From CAWEPK01 sp963835595 (GTDB lineage: Bacteria > Desulfobacterota > Syntrophorhabdia > Syntrophorhabdales > WCHB1-27): a stretch of DNA of 64,000 nt. This document shows positions 24,007 to 32,848 of the stretch, one piece after another. The stretch's first letter is position 1; each line of letters opens with the position of its first letter. The notes beneath the pieces are model-generated. The model saw only the letters and a list, made by a program, of their open reading frames with translations. It was not told the DNA's origin and did not search any database. A program made the translations under genes and the position numbers. Location: NCBI GenBank assembly GCA_963835595.1, contig CAWIGL010000003.1, forward strand, positions 686,566-750,565, read 5' to 3'.

Positions 24007-25064
24007 CGGGGCTCACCGCGCACCACGAACTCGCGCCCTTCCCTGCTGATCCCCGGGTAGTCATTGCGGCCGTAAAGGAAGTGGACGGCGTCGAGATCGA
24101 CGAAATCGAAGGCGCCGCTGCCGGAGGCCATGAAGATCGCGGCGGAGAGTCCCACCATCGTCTCGACCATGCACCCGGCCATAAGCTTCATATGGCGCCG
24201 CCTTGCCAGCTCGATTATCCGCATCGATTCGCCGATGCCGCTCTTTGCTATCTTGATGTTTATGCCGTCCCCCAGGTTGTGGTCTATGGCCCTCTGCGCG
24301 TCCTGCACCCCCGCGACCGACTCGTCGAGGATGATCGGCGCGGGCGACCGCTTCCTTATGAATGCCAGGCCCTCGAAGTCGTCCTTGTGGAGGGGCTGCT
24401 CGAAGAGCTCTATCTCATAGCGCGATTTTTCGAGGGCGTCGGTAAAAGCGAGAAAGGCATCCCGCGTATAGCCCTGGTTGCAGTCGATGCGCAGGCGGAA
24501 AGCCCTGGACGTCCTTTTCAGCAGCCCGTAAACGAGGGCGACCGTTTCCAGGTCGCGCTCCGCCTTGCCGCTGACTTTCAGCTTGTAGGCGGTGAAGCCC
24601 TGGCGGACCGCGCGGTCCGTCCATTGCGCCAGCAGCGCGCCGTCCCGCAGGGCGGGCAGCGTGATGTCCGTCTCGATCCTGTGGGCGCGCCCTCCCCAGT
24701 AAAGGTGCTCCGAGACCCCCCGCTCGGCGATGGCTGCCCGGAAAAGGGCAGTCTCGAGGCCCGACAACGTCATCCTGGCGCGGGGAAAATCGGCCTTAAG
24801 GCCCGCAACGAGGGAGGCCCAGCCGTCTACCTCCGCGCCCTCGACCCTGCCTGCGGCCTCTTTGAGGACCCGGCATATTGCGCCTATGGTTTCGTTCTTG
24901 AAAGCTGCGCTCGTCGGGACCTCGCCTGCGCCCTCCGCCCCGCCGTCCGTCGATGCGGTCACGAGGACGCTCCGCATGACGCGTTTTTTCCCCAGGGCGG
25001 TCGCGAACGTGGTCTTCAGCGGCCGCACAACCTGTTTGAACCTTATCTCTTCTATCACAGCCAC
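24003..25064 (-). CDS. Dipeptide (L-Ala-D/L-Glu) epimerase, enolase superfamily
   Basis: A 353-aa member of the muconate-lactonizing subgroup. Catalytic lysines lie in AYKLKVSG (KxK). Metal ligands are RIDCNQGY (Asp), LFEQPL (Glu) and IILDESV (Asp), and the second lysine is in INIKIAKSG. The C-terminal FDFVDLDAVHFL matches dipeptide epimerases that recycle peptidoglycan peptides. Substrate is inferred from family. Start is GTG 25064 or GTG 25058. Confidence 0.85.
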   Translation of the reverse strand: MAVIEEIRFKQVVRPLKTTFATALGKKRVMRSVLVTASTDGGAEGAGEVPTSAAFKNETIGAICRVLKEAAGRVEGAEVDGWASLVAGLKADFPRARMTLSGLETALFRAAIAERGVSEHLYWGGRAHRIETDITLPALRDGALLAQWTDRAVRQGFTAYKLKVSGKAERDLETVALVYGLLKRTSRAFRLRIDCNQGYTRDAFLAFTDALEKSRYEIELFEQPLHKDDFEGLAFIRKRSPAPIILDESVAGVQDAQRAIDHNLGDGINIKIAKSGIGESMRIIELARRRHMKLMAGCMVETMVGLSAAIFMASGSGAFDFVDLDAVHFLYGRNDYPGISREGREFVVRGEPR

Positions 25065-25170
25065 AACGAATATTAATCCGCGCAGGCGGAGGGTGCAAGT
25101 GCCTCTGCCGCAAGCGCAGGCTTCCCGTGGGATCGAAAAGCCCGCAAGCGCCGGACGCGGGCCTCACCCA

Positions 25171-25928
25171 TCAGAACATGAGGGACGTAAGGAGATAATC
25201 GGCCACGAGGATGCTGATGCTCGATGCGACGACCGCCTCCGTCGTCGCCCTGCCCACGCCTTCCGCGCCCCCCTTCGTGTAGAAACCCTTGTAGCAGCAA
25301 ATCACCGCAAGGATCACCCCGAAACAGGCCGCCTTCGCCAGGCCGTTGTAAATGTCCTCGAGGTCGAGGTACTTCACGATCCTCCCTATGAAAAGGCCCT
25401 CGTTGATGCCGAAGAGCTTGACGCCAACGAAGTAGCCGCCCACGATGCCCGTGAAATCGGCGATGACGGTCAGGATGGGGAGCATCAGGAGCGAGGCGAC
25501 CACGCGGGGCACTACGAGGTACTTGACCGGGTTGACGGCCATGACGGTAAGCGCGTCGATCTGCTCCGTCACGCGCATGGTGCCCAACTCTTCCGCTATG
25601 GCGGAGCCGCCCTGCCCGTCACCATCAGGGCCGTCAGGACAGGCCCGAGCTCGCGCGTCATGCTCAGGGCCACGGTCGCGCCGACGAGGGCCTCCGAGCT
25701 GAGCCGCCTGAACCCGTAATACGTCTGGAGGGCGAGGACCATGCCGGTGACGCAGCCCGTAACGACGATGATCCAGAGGGACTTCACGCCGATGAATTCC
25801 ATCTGCTTGAAGATCAGGCCGGGCTTCACGGGCCTTCTGAACGCCCAGTGCACGACCGTCATGAACATGATCGAGATGCCGCCGAACTCGCCGGCGACCT
25901 TTTTCACCGGCTGGAGGAATTTTTCCAT
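25171..25928 (-). CDS. mlaE: MlaE-family ABC permease (one frame break)
   Basis: An inner-membrane permease of phospholipid-trafficking ABC systems. The N-terminal part runs MEKFLQPVKKVAGEFGG through SMTRELGPVLTALMVTGRA. A lost base near 25605-25610 breaks the frame. It resumes with GSAIAEELGTMRVTEQIDALTVMAVNPVKYLVVPRV, the conserved permease loop, and ends VADYLLTSLMF. The combined length of about 252 aa is normal. No MlaF ATPase or MlaD is adjacent. The gene lies 6 bp after alr. Confidence 0.88.
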
Positions 25929-25934
25929 GAATCC

Positions 25935-27065
25935 CTAAGGGACATAGACCCTCTTGAAGCGCTTCGATATGCCGCAGAGGATTTCGTAAGGTATGCTTCC
26001 CGTCTCCCGCGCCATCTCGTCCGCCGTCACGGAGGCGCCGTCCGCGCTGCCCAGAAGCACGACCTCCGTGCCTGTTTTTGCAGCAGGCGCGCCGGTGAGA
26101 TCGACGAACGTCCAATCCATGCAGACGACCCCGAGGACGGGGCAGCGCCGCCCCGCGACGAGCACGCTCCCCCGGTTCGACAGCGCCCTCGGGTAGCCGT
26201 GGGCGTATCCTACGGGCACGTAGCCCACCCTCGTCTCCTTGTCCGTGACGCAGGTCCCCCCGTAGCTCAGTCGCGCACCCGAGGGGAAGGTGCGCACGAA
26301 GGCGATCGACGACGCCCACCGCATGACCGGCGTAAGGCGTACCTTCTTCCTTAAGGAAGCATCCGGGTAGCAGCCGTAGAGCATGATCCCCGGCCTCACC
26401 ATGTTGAAGCGGCCTTCAGGGTAATTGCAGATGGCGGCGCTGTTCGCCATGTGCCTGAAGCGGGGGTTTATGCCGCTGGCCTCGAAGCGCCTTATGACCT
26501 CCGAGAAAAGGGCCACCTGGCCGAGGCCGAAGTCGTCCCGCACTTCCGACGAGGGGAAGTGGGTCATCACACCCTCGACCTGGGCGCCGCGCAAATCCTG
26601 CAAGAGGGGGAGCAGGCTCGCTATCTCTCCGGGCGCGAAGCCGAGCCGCCCCATGCCCGTGTCGATCTTGACGTGCAGCTTGAGGGGCTTCGCCGCCTTG
26701 AACGCGCAGATCCTTTGCAAAAGCTCGAAGTTGCCGACTGCGACGCTCAGGTCGTAATCTGCGACGGCGTCGAGCCGCTCCCAGGGCATCGCCCCGCTTA
26801 GGACGAGGATCGGGACGGATATGCCGTTTTCCCGAAGCTCCCTGCCCTCTTCCACGGACGTGACGCCGAAATACGGCGCGCCTGCGGACTGAAGCCGCCT
26901 GCCCACCCCGATCGCGCCGTGTCCGTAAGCGTCCGCCTTTATCACGCACAGAAGGGCCGTATCCGCGCTTACGAGGCCGCGGATGGCCCTGTAGTTCTCT
27001 TCGAGGGCGGGAAGGTCTACCCTGACCGAGGTCTGGGGCCTCTGTGCGCCTTCTCCATCGGGCAT
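25935..27065 (-). CDS. alr: Alanine racemase
   Basis: A PLP enzyme making D-alanine for peptidoglycan (about 376 aa). The PLP lysine is in LLCVIKADAYGHG. The catalytic tyrosine region is GARLSYGGTCV, followed by VGYVPVGYAHGYPR and VVCMDWTFVDLTG. An ATG at 27065 with AGGTGA five bases upstream is preferred to the in-frame GTG at 27074 that abuts the hemL stop. Confidence 0.94.
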   Translation of the reverse strand: MPDGEGAQRPQTSVRVDLPALEENYRAIRGLVSADTALLCVIKADAYGHGAIGVGRRLQSAGAPYFGVTSVEEGRELRENGISVPILVLSGAMPWERLDAVADYDLSVAVGNFELLQRICAFKAAKPLKLHVKIDTGMGRLGFAPGEIASLLPLLQDLRGAQVEGVMTHFPSSEVRDDFGLGQVALFSEVIRRFEASGINPRFRHMANSAAICNYPEGRFNMVRPGIMLYGCYPDASLRKKVRLTPVMRWASSIAFVRTFPSGARLSYGGTCVTDKETRVGYVPVGYAHGYPRALSNRGSVLVAGRRCPVLGVVCMDWTFVDLTGAPAAKTGTEVVLLGSADGASVTADEMARETGSIPYEILCGISKRFKRVYVP

Positions 27066-27074
27066 CTCGTTCAC

Positions 27075-28367
27075 CTATCTCATGCTTTTGATTTTTTTGA
27101 ACACCCGGCGGCAGATATCGAGGACCTCTTCGAGGACCCCGCCGGTGTGGGCCATCGTGAGGAACGCCGCCTCGTACTGGCTCGGGGCGAAGAAGACGCC
27201 CTCGTCCAGCATCGCCCTGAAGAACGCCGCGTAAAGGCGGGTGTCGGAGGCGGAGGCCGTCTCGTAATCGACTACGCTGCGGCCGCTGAAAAAACCGGTG
27301 AACATGGAGGTCAGGCCGTTTACAGCGTAGGGTACGCCTGCCCCGGACGCGATGCGGGAGACCTCCGCTGCAACGTGCGCCAGGGCGGCCCGCAGGCCCT
27401 CGTAGGGCATCTCTTCCTTGAGGCGCCTGAGCGTGTAGAGGCCGGCCCTTACCGCCACCGGGTTGCCGGAAAGCGTCCCCGCCTGGTAGACGTCGCCCTG
27501 CGGGGCCAGCCTTTCCATCAGGTCGCGCCTGCCGCCGAAGGCGCCGATGGGGAACCCCCCGCCCACGATCTTCCCCAGGCAGGTGAGGTCCGCCTTTACG
27601 CCGTACATCTCCTGCGCACCGCCGTAGGCGATCCGAAACCCCGTGATTACCTCGTCGAATATAAGGAGAATGCCGTACCGGGAGCAGACGTCCCGCACGT
27701 CCTCAAGGAAATTTTTATCGGGGAGGACCACGCCCATGTTGCCCATGACGGGCTCCATGATGAGGCACGCGATGTCCGGCTCCTCCTTCGCTATCCTGCT
27801 TACCGTGTCTATATGGTTGAACTCCGCCACGAACGTGTGCTTTGCAAGGTCGGAAGGCACGCCCGCGCTGTCCGGCGTTCCGAAGGTAGCGAGGCCGGAG
27901 CCCGCCTTCACAAGTAAGCTGTCCACGTGCCCGTGGTAGCATCCCCTGAACTTGATGACGCCTGCCTTGCCCGTCGCCCCTCGCGCGAGCCTGATCGCGC
28001 TCATGGCGGCCTCCGTGCCGGAGCTTGTCAAGCGCAGCATCTCTATCGAGGGGAAGGCGTCGATGATTGCGGCGGCCAGGGCAGGCTCGTAAGGGTGGCA
28101 CGCGCCGTAGGACGTGCCGTCCGCGACGGCCGCCTGTATCTCGGCAGTCAGGCCGTCGTCCGCGTGGCCCAGCATGATCGCGCCCCAGGACGAGACGAAA
28201 TCGATGTAGCGGTTGCCGTCCACGTCGAAAAGGTAGGGCCCTTTGGCGTGGTCTACATAGAACGGCTTCGCGCCGACCGAGAGGAAGGCGCGGACGGGGC
28301 TGTTGACTCCGCATGGGAGCAGGGAGACAGCACGGCCGTATAACTCCTGGGAGCGGGTTGTTGGCAT
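27075..28367 (-). CDS. hemL: Glutamate-1-semialdehyde 2,1-aminomutase
   Basis: A 430-aa PLP enzyme producing 5-aminolevulinate in the C5 tetrapyrrole pathway, supplying heme and siroheme for the Dsr and oxidase proteins nearby. It shows SWGAIMLGHAD, SSGTEAAMSAIRLARG, KFRGCYHGHVDS, LIFDEVITGFR and the PLP lysine LTCLGKIVGGGFPIGAFGG. The frame is intact. alr begins right at its stop. Confidence 0.96.
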   Translation of the reverse strand: MPTTRSQELYGRAVSLLPCGVNSPVRAFLSVGAKPFYVDHAKGPYLFDVDGNRYIDFVSSWGAIMLGHADDGLTAEIQAAVADGTSYGACHPYEPALAAAIIDAFPSIEMLRLTSSGTEAAMSAIRLARGATGKAGVIKFRGCYHGHVDSLLVKAGSGLATFGTPDSAGVPSDLAKHTFVAEFNHIDTVSRIAKEEPDIACLIMEPVMGNMGVVLPDKNFLEDVRDVCSRYGILLIFDEVITGFRIAYGGAQEMYGVKADLTCLGKIVGGGFPIGAFGGRRDLMERLAPQGDVYQAGTLSGNPVAVRAGLYTLRRLKEEMPYEGLRAALAHVAAEVSRIASGAGVPYAVNGLTSMFTGFFSGRSVVDYETASASDTRLYAAFFRAMLDEGVFFAPSQYEAAFLTMAHTGGVLEEVLDICRRVFKKIKSMR

Positions 28368-28404
28368 GACAACCTTATTCTACGATTTGGGGGTGGTGTG
28401 TTTC

Positions 28405-28454
28405 AAGCAAAATCGGATAGCGGGCGCGGATGCGCCCCCTATCCGATTTTGCTT
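28405..28454. repeat. Long near-perfect hairpin
   Basis: A 16-bp arm (28405-28420, AAGCAAAATCGGATAG) is inverted at 28439-28454. An inner GGGCGC/GCGCCC stem and GGAT loop complete a 22-bp helix with one C-C mismatch. It lies between the hemL start and the toxin gene. There is no U-tract on either strand. It may be an RNA structure, a protein-binding site, or the remnant of an insertion. Confidence 0.6.
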
Positions 28455-28510
28455 ATATGCGTGTGCGGCCGGGGCGGGGTACCCACTTCCAGCGCGCATA
28501 GCGCGCGAAG

Positions 28511-28627
28511 TGGGTCGCGCGCCTTTTCCGCCGTTTTCTCGGCGCGCCTCCTCAACGTACTTCTACTGTACAGTTTCGTCGGGCGCCATCGAAAACAACA
28601 GAAAATCCATCGAAAATCCCTCCGGCC
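28511..28627 (+). repeat. MITE-like repeat, degenerate copy A
   Basis: Shares the TTTTCCGCCGTTTTCT block and the end block (CATCGAAAACAACAGAAAAT...CCATCGAAAATC...CCGGCC) with the copy at 59743-59870. The left terminus is degenerate and the centre has been replaced. Confidence 0.55.
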
Positions 28628-28683
28628 GGGAAAGGCCGTTCGTGACTAGACCGGCTCACGATTCCATTCTAAAGACGACCCGT

Positions 28684-29043
28684 TTACAGCTCTTTTGGCG
28701 AAACTAAGAGGCTCACCCCGTCGAGGATCTCATTGAGTCGCACAAGGGAAAGGGAGCCTATTTTTTCGGCTAGGTCTGATTTGTCCACAGTTATGATCTG
28801 CGTGATGTTGACCACACTCGCCTTTGGCAAATTTCCTTCGCCCTTTCGGAGCAGCACGTTGCCGGGCGCCTTAGCCCTCTCCAGGTTCGAGGTAAGCACG
28901 CAGAGGATCACCGTATTGAGCCGGCTGGTGTTGTACACGTTATTTTGTATCACGACGCAGGGGTGTCGAAAACCGGGCCCTGAGCCAGCCGGCTTTCCAA
29001 GCTCGACCCAGAATATATCGCCCTGCCGGATACCTGCGCTCAA
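28684..29043 (-). CDS. MazF/PemK-family toxin
   Basis: A 119-aa endoribonuclease-type toxin. The fold signature is IRQGDIFWVELGKPAGSGPGFRHPCVVIQNN at the start, LNTVILCVLTSNLERAKAPGNVLL in the middle, and KASVVNITQIITVDKSDL. It overlaps the upstream antitoxin by four bases (ATGA). Confidence 0.9.
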   Translation of the reverse strand: MSAGIRQGDIFWVELGKPAGSGPGFRHPCVVIQNNVYNTSRLNTVILCVLTSNLERAKAPGNVLLRKGEGNLPKASVVNITQIITVDKSDLAEKIGSLSLVRLNEILDGVSLLVSPKEL

Positions 29044-29288
29044 TAAGGCTCCTTTCGGACCCTTCTTGCTTGATAGACTCTTGTGTGGCGTATTACCTCG
29101 GTTTCTTCCTGGGTCTCAGGGCTCTCGTAAGCTTTGTTTAAGGCATCCAGGAGCTTCCTAGATTTCCTTCTATCGAGAAACTCTTTGACTGCCATAACAA
29201 AGACATAGCTGCGTGAACACTTGCATTCCTTCGTCACTTCATTGATATCTTTAAACATGTCGTCAGGAACGGATATCGCTGTTTTCAT
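29040..29288 (-). CDS. Ribbon-helix-helix antitoxin of the MazF-type toxin
   Basis: An 82-aa protein, MKTAISVPDDMFKDINEVTKE followed by a helix-turn-helix of the RHH class (CSRSYVFVMAVKEFLDRR) and an acidic toxin-binding tail. I start at ATG 29288: the in-frame upstream extension crosses the promoter. The -10 box ends only six bases before the ATG, so the mRNA is probably leaderless. Confidence 0.85.
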   Translation of the reverse strand: MKTAISVPDDMFKDINEVTKECKCSRSYVFVMAVKEFLDRRKSRKLLDALNKAYESPETQEETEVIRHTRVYQARRVRKEPY

Positions 29289-29294
29289 ACTTCT

Positions 29295-29323
29295 AATATA
29301 TACTCTGGTATTACCGTTGTCAA
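29295..29323 (-). promoter_or_regulatory. Promoter of the MazEF-like pair
   Basis: TTGACA (29323-29318) and TATATT (29300-29295) on the minus strand with a 17-bp spacer. Expected transcription start lies at or next to the antitoxin ATG. Confidence 0.7.
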
Positions 29324-29423
29324 TACTATTTCGCGCCAACTATAGTGCTTGGGAGCGGTTTCCGGCCGCTCGCCCTCCACACACCGGACAAGGCGGTGGG
29401 GAATGGCCCATGCGATTCAGATG

Positions 29424-29451
29424 TTGCTTGTCTGTAATTGTGATGTATAAT
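29424..29451 (+). promoter_or_regulatory. Promoter of the BrnTA pair
   Basis: TTGCTT (29424-29429) and TATAAT (29446-29451), spacer 16 bp. The BrnT ATG is only seven bases after the -10 box and has no ribosome binding site, again suggesting a leaderless transcript. Confidence 0.65.
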
Positions 29452-29458
29452 AAATGAC

Positions 29459-29731
29459 ATGAGATTTGAGTGGGATGCTCAAAAAAGTATCACTAACACG
29501 GAAAAGCACGGCATCGATTTCGAGACGGCCAAATCTCTGTGGCTCGATGAGGGGAGGGTCGAGATCGAAATGACCTTTCCCGACGAGAAGAGATGGGCGC
29601 TTATAGGAAAGATCGAAGGAAAAATCTGGACCGCGGTCTACACGGTTCGCGGCGACAACGTACGGCTCATCTCAGTAAGACGCGGCAGGCCAAAGGAGGT
29701 AAGGTTATATGAAGAAAAAAAGGCCGGCTGA
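29459..29731 (+). CDS. brnT: BrnT-family toxin
   Basis: A 90-aa RelE-fold ribonuclease toxin. Hallmarks are FEWDAQKSITNTEKHGIDFETA at the start, DEKRWALIGKIEGKIWTAVYT, and VRLISVRRGRPKEVRLYEE at the end. It precedes and overlaps its antitoxin by 23 bp, the usual BrnTA order. Confidence 0.9.
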   Translation: MRFEWDAQKSITNTEKHGIDFETAKSLWLDEGRVEIEMTFPDEKRWALIGKIEGKIWTAVYTVRGDNVRLISVRRGRPKEVRLYEEKKAG

Positions 29732-29963
29732 ATCGGCGGCTGAGTTTGATAGGCGATTCGACGAGGGCGAAGACATCCACGATATCGCCGATCTTTCAAA
29801 GGCCAGGATAACTTACCCCGGCAGGAAAGTCCGCATTACCCTGGATGTCCCGGAAGCGCTCGTGGCTGATATCGATAACCTGCGACAACGGATAGGCGTG
29901 GACAGGGGCGCACTCATCAAGGTCTGGCTTCATGAGAGGGTGGCACAGGAGAAGGGACGGTAA
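29709..29963 (+). CDS. brnA: BrnA-family antitoxin
   Basis: An 84-aa protein with a disordered acidic N-terminus (FDRRFDEGEDIHDIADLSKA) that would wrap the toxin and a C-terminal RHH DNA-binding domain (KVRITLDVPEALVADIDNLRQRIGVDRGALIKVWLHERV). RBS AAAGGAGGT lies inside brnT. Confidence 0.88.
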   Translation: MKKKRPAESAAEFDRRFDEGEDIHDIADLSKARITYPGRKVRITLDVPEALVADIDNLRQRIGVDRGALIKVWLHERVAQEKGR

Positions 29964-30069
29964 AACAGCCGTAAAACCCGGAGAGGGGGACGGTTTCGGC
30001 CGCCACATCCGGGACAGAATGCGCACAGCGCCCGGAACCCTATAGCTCCGGGCGCATTCGTTGGCTGCG

Positions 30070-30747
30070 TTACGCCTTTTTCGGATATCCGACGGACTGG
30101 GAGAACGTGATCGTCTGCTCCGGGCGCAATTTCAGGGCCTTCGCCAGGGCCGGCCTGTCGATCATCGCGCGCAGCACGGTCACAAGCCCCTCCCCGGCGC
30201 AGAAGAGGTAGACGTTCTCCGCTATGACGCCCGTGTCGGCGCCCATCCAGAGCGCCGTCTGGTCGGGAGGCGCCTTGTCCATCTTCGCCGTGTCCGCGAC
30301 GTAGACAAGGTTGACGGCCGCTGTCTTCACATACGGCTGTGTGCCCGTGAGGCCGCGTATGTCGCCCTCGACGACAGGCTTGAGTATGTTCCCTTTCGGC
30401 TCGTAGAGATAAGCGCCCTCGGGCGCGGCGACGTAGATGTCGATCTCCTGCCTGTTGCGGGCGGAAGGCGCCGTGCGCTTGCCGTCGGAGCGGTTGATGC
30501 CGAAGGCCGCCCAAAGCAACTGCGAGAGCACCGCGACAGGCAGGGGCTGCGGGGCGAATTCGCGGCCGGAGGATCTCTTTTCCAAAAGACCGAGCGCCGG
30601 GTTGGCGCCCGCCGTTTGAGGCTTCTCAAGTTGGACCGGGATCATCGCCTTCGCGTAAGCGACCCCGGACAACGCCTGACCGGCCGGGATCAGCACCCCG
30701 GCGGCTGCCGACGCCTTGAGGAAATCCCTTCGGCTCATGATCTTCAT
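30070..30747 (-). CDS. Exported SagB/nitroreductase-family protein
   Basis: A 225-aa FMN-type nitroreductase-fold protein. A twin-arginine signal (SRRDFLKASAAAGVLIPAGQALSG) indicates Tat export with cofactor bound. The core reads EKRSSGREFAPQPLPVAVLSQLLWAAFGINR, then KRTAPSARNRQEIDIYVAAPEGAYLYEP, and GADTGVIAENVYLFCAGEGL. This SagB-like group oxidises small substrates, but the substrate here is unknown. I start at ATG 30747 with AAGGA upstream. Confidence 0.82.
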   Translation of the reverse strand: MKIMSRRDFLKASAAAGVLIPAGQALSGVAYAKAMIPVQLEKPQTAGANPALGLLEKRSSGREFAPQPLPVAVLSQLLWAAFGINRSDGKRTAPSARNRQEIDIYVAAPEGAYLYEPKGNILKPVVEGDIRGLTGTQPYVKTAAVNLVYVADTAKMDKAPPDQTALWMGADTGVIAENVYLFCAGEGLVTVLRAMIDRPALAKALKLRPEQTITFSQSVGYPKKA

Positions 30748-30827
30748 GACGGTCATCCTTGAATTATTGATTTATGCGGCAGAAATGAGACTATCGCCTT
30801 ATCGGGATGATAGCGCAGCCGGACGGC

Positions 30828-31409
30828 TTACGGGAAGCCTCCGCCTGTGGCGGCCGTGGCCGAGGTCCTCTGGCCAAGCCAGCCCGTCTGCGTGCCCCAG
30901 TACTGCTCAAGGTCGCTCTCATACGTCGTGATCTGCTCGTCGAGGAGCTTTTCGAGGCTGGGCAGGTCCACGCGGCCGCTTCGCGCCATGCGCTCGACAT
31001 CGCGCGACGTCGGCAAAGGGTAGGCGTTCTCGTAGACAGCCAGGTAGTCCCTGAGGGCGTCCAGCCCTTCCTTTTGCCTGCCTTCGGCAAGGAGTATCAA
31101 GGCCTTGTAGCCTCGGATGCGCAATATCATATAGGTTTTCCCGTCGAGCTTTTCCGCCTCTTTAATCAGGCGCATCGCCTCGGGGAGGTCGTGCATCTTG
31201 TAGCTCGCAGTCGCAGCGTAGGCGTACGAGCGGGCGTCCGGGTTTGCCTGCGCGGCCTTCAGGAAATCCTGCCGGGCACGGTCGTATTCGCCCTGGTTGA
31301 GGGCCATCCTGCCGTCGAATATGCTTTGCTGATAGGCGTTCCACCCTGCGCATTGAAAGAGGCAAAACGAAAGGAGGATTACCGGTATCCATTTCAACCT
31401 GACCATCAT
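30828..31409 (-). CDS. TPR-like lipoprotein
   Basis: A 193-aa protein with a lipoprotein signal (KWIPVILLSFCLFQC, cysteine at about 20) and TPR-type helical repeats: RMALNQGEYDRARQDFLKAAQANPDARSYAYAATASYKMHDLPEAMRLIKEAEKL. The C-terminus is a charged helix and a glycine-rich tail. It lies between the MFS gene and the SagB-like gene. It probably scaffolds a periplasmic complex; partner unknown. Confidence 0.75.
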   Translation of the reverse strand: MMVRLKWIPVILLSFCLFQCAGWNAYQQSIFDGRMALNQGEYDRARQDFLKAAQANPDARSYAYAATASYKMHDLPEAMRLIKEAEKLDGKTYMILRIRGYKALILLAEGRQKEGLDALRDYLAVYENAYPLPTSRDVERMARSGRVDLPSLEKLLDEQITTYESDLEQYWGTQTGWLGQRTSATAATGGGFP

Positions 31410-31463
31410 CTTAGCTCCCTAAAGAACATCATATAGACCGGCGATGCCTTTTGCAACTCTTTT

Positions 31464-32825
31464 TCAAGCCCCCAGGTCCCTGCACCTCGTTTCCGTAAGG
31501 CAAAGGCTTGCGAGCAGCCCCAGGAGGCTGACCCCGAAGCAGACTAAAAAAGCCGTCCTGTACGCCTGTTGCGAGTAGACGCGCGCGCCTGCCAATAGCG
31601 TGCCGTCCCACTTCATGTCGAGGACCTTGCCAAGCACTACCTGGAGCACGGCGCTGCCGAGGAAGCCGCTCGTGTTGTTGTTCCCCATAGCGATCCCCGA
31701 AAGGCTTAAGGGGTTGACCTCCTTGGCGACGACGATGCTGAGCGGGAAACCCGCGCAGAAAAAACCCATCGCAAAGCAGAGGGGGTACATCCAGGAAAGG
31801 CTCGGCCGGCCCCCTCCCGAAAAGCAGATGACCGCCCAGACGGCGGCATACAGAGAGGCGCAGCAAATGTATGGCAGCCGCCGCCGTTTCAGGACCCTGT
31901 CCGACATGAACCCTACGACAGGGCACCCGACGACAACGCCCACCGAGACGACCATCACGTAGCGCGCCGCCTCCTGCGTGGGGATCCCATAGACGTGCGT
32001 CAGATAGGGCACGCCCCACAGGCCGCCGAAGGCCATCAGCGTCGAATAGAAGGTCATGAACCCCGTAAACGGCGGCCAGGTGCGCGGATTGCGTAAAACA
32101 GCTACGATCCCTTTGAGGATATCCGGCCTGCCGCCTGCTGCACCTGCAAAGGCCGGCCTGCACGCGTCCGCAAGGCCGGGTCCGCCGGCCGGCGCGTCAG
32201 CCCTCCGCAGGGCAGGCAGCCCGCAGTCTCCGGGCCGGTCCCGGACGACGACCCAGCACAGGACGCCCAAGAAGATCGAGAAGACGCCTATGGAAACGAA
32301 GCCCGTCCGCCATCCGATGGCTGCGGAGAGCGCAGCCAGGGGCGCAGTGGCAAACAGGCCGCCGAGGCCGCCGAGGGCAGTCGTCCATCCGTTCATCACC
32401 GCCATCTCGTCCGCCCTGTACCACTCCACGCAGATCCTCATGATGTTGACCATGAAAACGGAGACCCCGAGACCGACGAAGAGCCGGCCCAGGCAGCAGG
32501 AGGCCAGGCTGCCGGAGAGGCCGAACAGGATGGAGCCGCCGCCCATGATGAGCGCGCCCGTAGTAATCGTCCGCCTGGGCCCCAGCGTGTCGGAGAGTAT
32601 GCCGGAAGGTATCTGCATCAGCGCGTAAACATAGAAATAAATGGAGGAGAGGAGGCCGAGGGCGGCACCCGTCGTATGGAAGGTTGACATAATGTCGAGG
32701 GCGATGGCGCCGGGGGCTATGCGGTGGAAGTAGCCGACGACGAAGACCGTCATCGCTGCCCCCCATACGAGCCACCTGTGGCGGAGCGTCCGGTCTATCC
32801 GGTCTGGATGCGCACGATCGGGCAT
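31464..32825 (-). CDS. MFS transporter
   Basis: A 453-aa major facilitator with 12 predicted helices. It shows VVGYFHRIAPGAIALDIMSTF, the loop motif GILSDTLGPRRTITTGALIMG, and RLFVGLGVSVFMVNIMRICVEWYRADEMAVMNGW. Such sequences fall in anion/organic-acid permease groups, but no substrate can be assigned. ATG 32825 is chosen because upstream residues are polar and out of character. It lies 23 bp after the molybdopterin oxidoreductase gene. Confidence 0.85.
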   Translation of the reverse strand: MPDRAHPDRIDRTLRHRWLVWGAAMTVFVVGYFHRIAPGAIALDIMSTFHTTGAALGLLSSIYFYVYALMQIPSGILSDTLGPRRTITTGALIMGGGSILFGLSGSLASCCLGRLFVGLGVSVFMVNIMRICVEWYRADEMAVMNGWTTALGGLGGLFATAPLAALSAAIGWRTGFVSIGVFSIFLGVLCWVVVRDRPGDCGLPALRRADAPAGGPGLADACRPAFAGAAGGRPDILKGIVAVLRNPRTWPPFTGFMTFYSTLMAFGGLWGVPYLTHVYGIPTQEAARYVMVVSVGVVVGCPVVGFMSDRVLKRRRLPYICCASLYAAVWAVICFSGGGRPSLSWMYPLCFAMGFFCAGFPLSIVVAKEVNPLSLSGIAMGNNNTSGFLGSAVLQVVLGKVLDMKWDGTLLAGARVYSQQAYRTAFLVCFGVSLLGLLASLCLTETRCRDLGA

Positions 32826-32848
32826 GGTAGGATGCAATGGCCTGCCGC

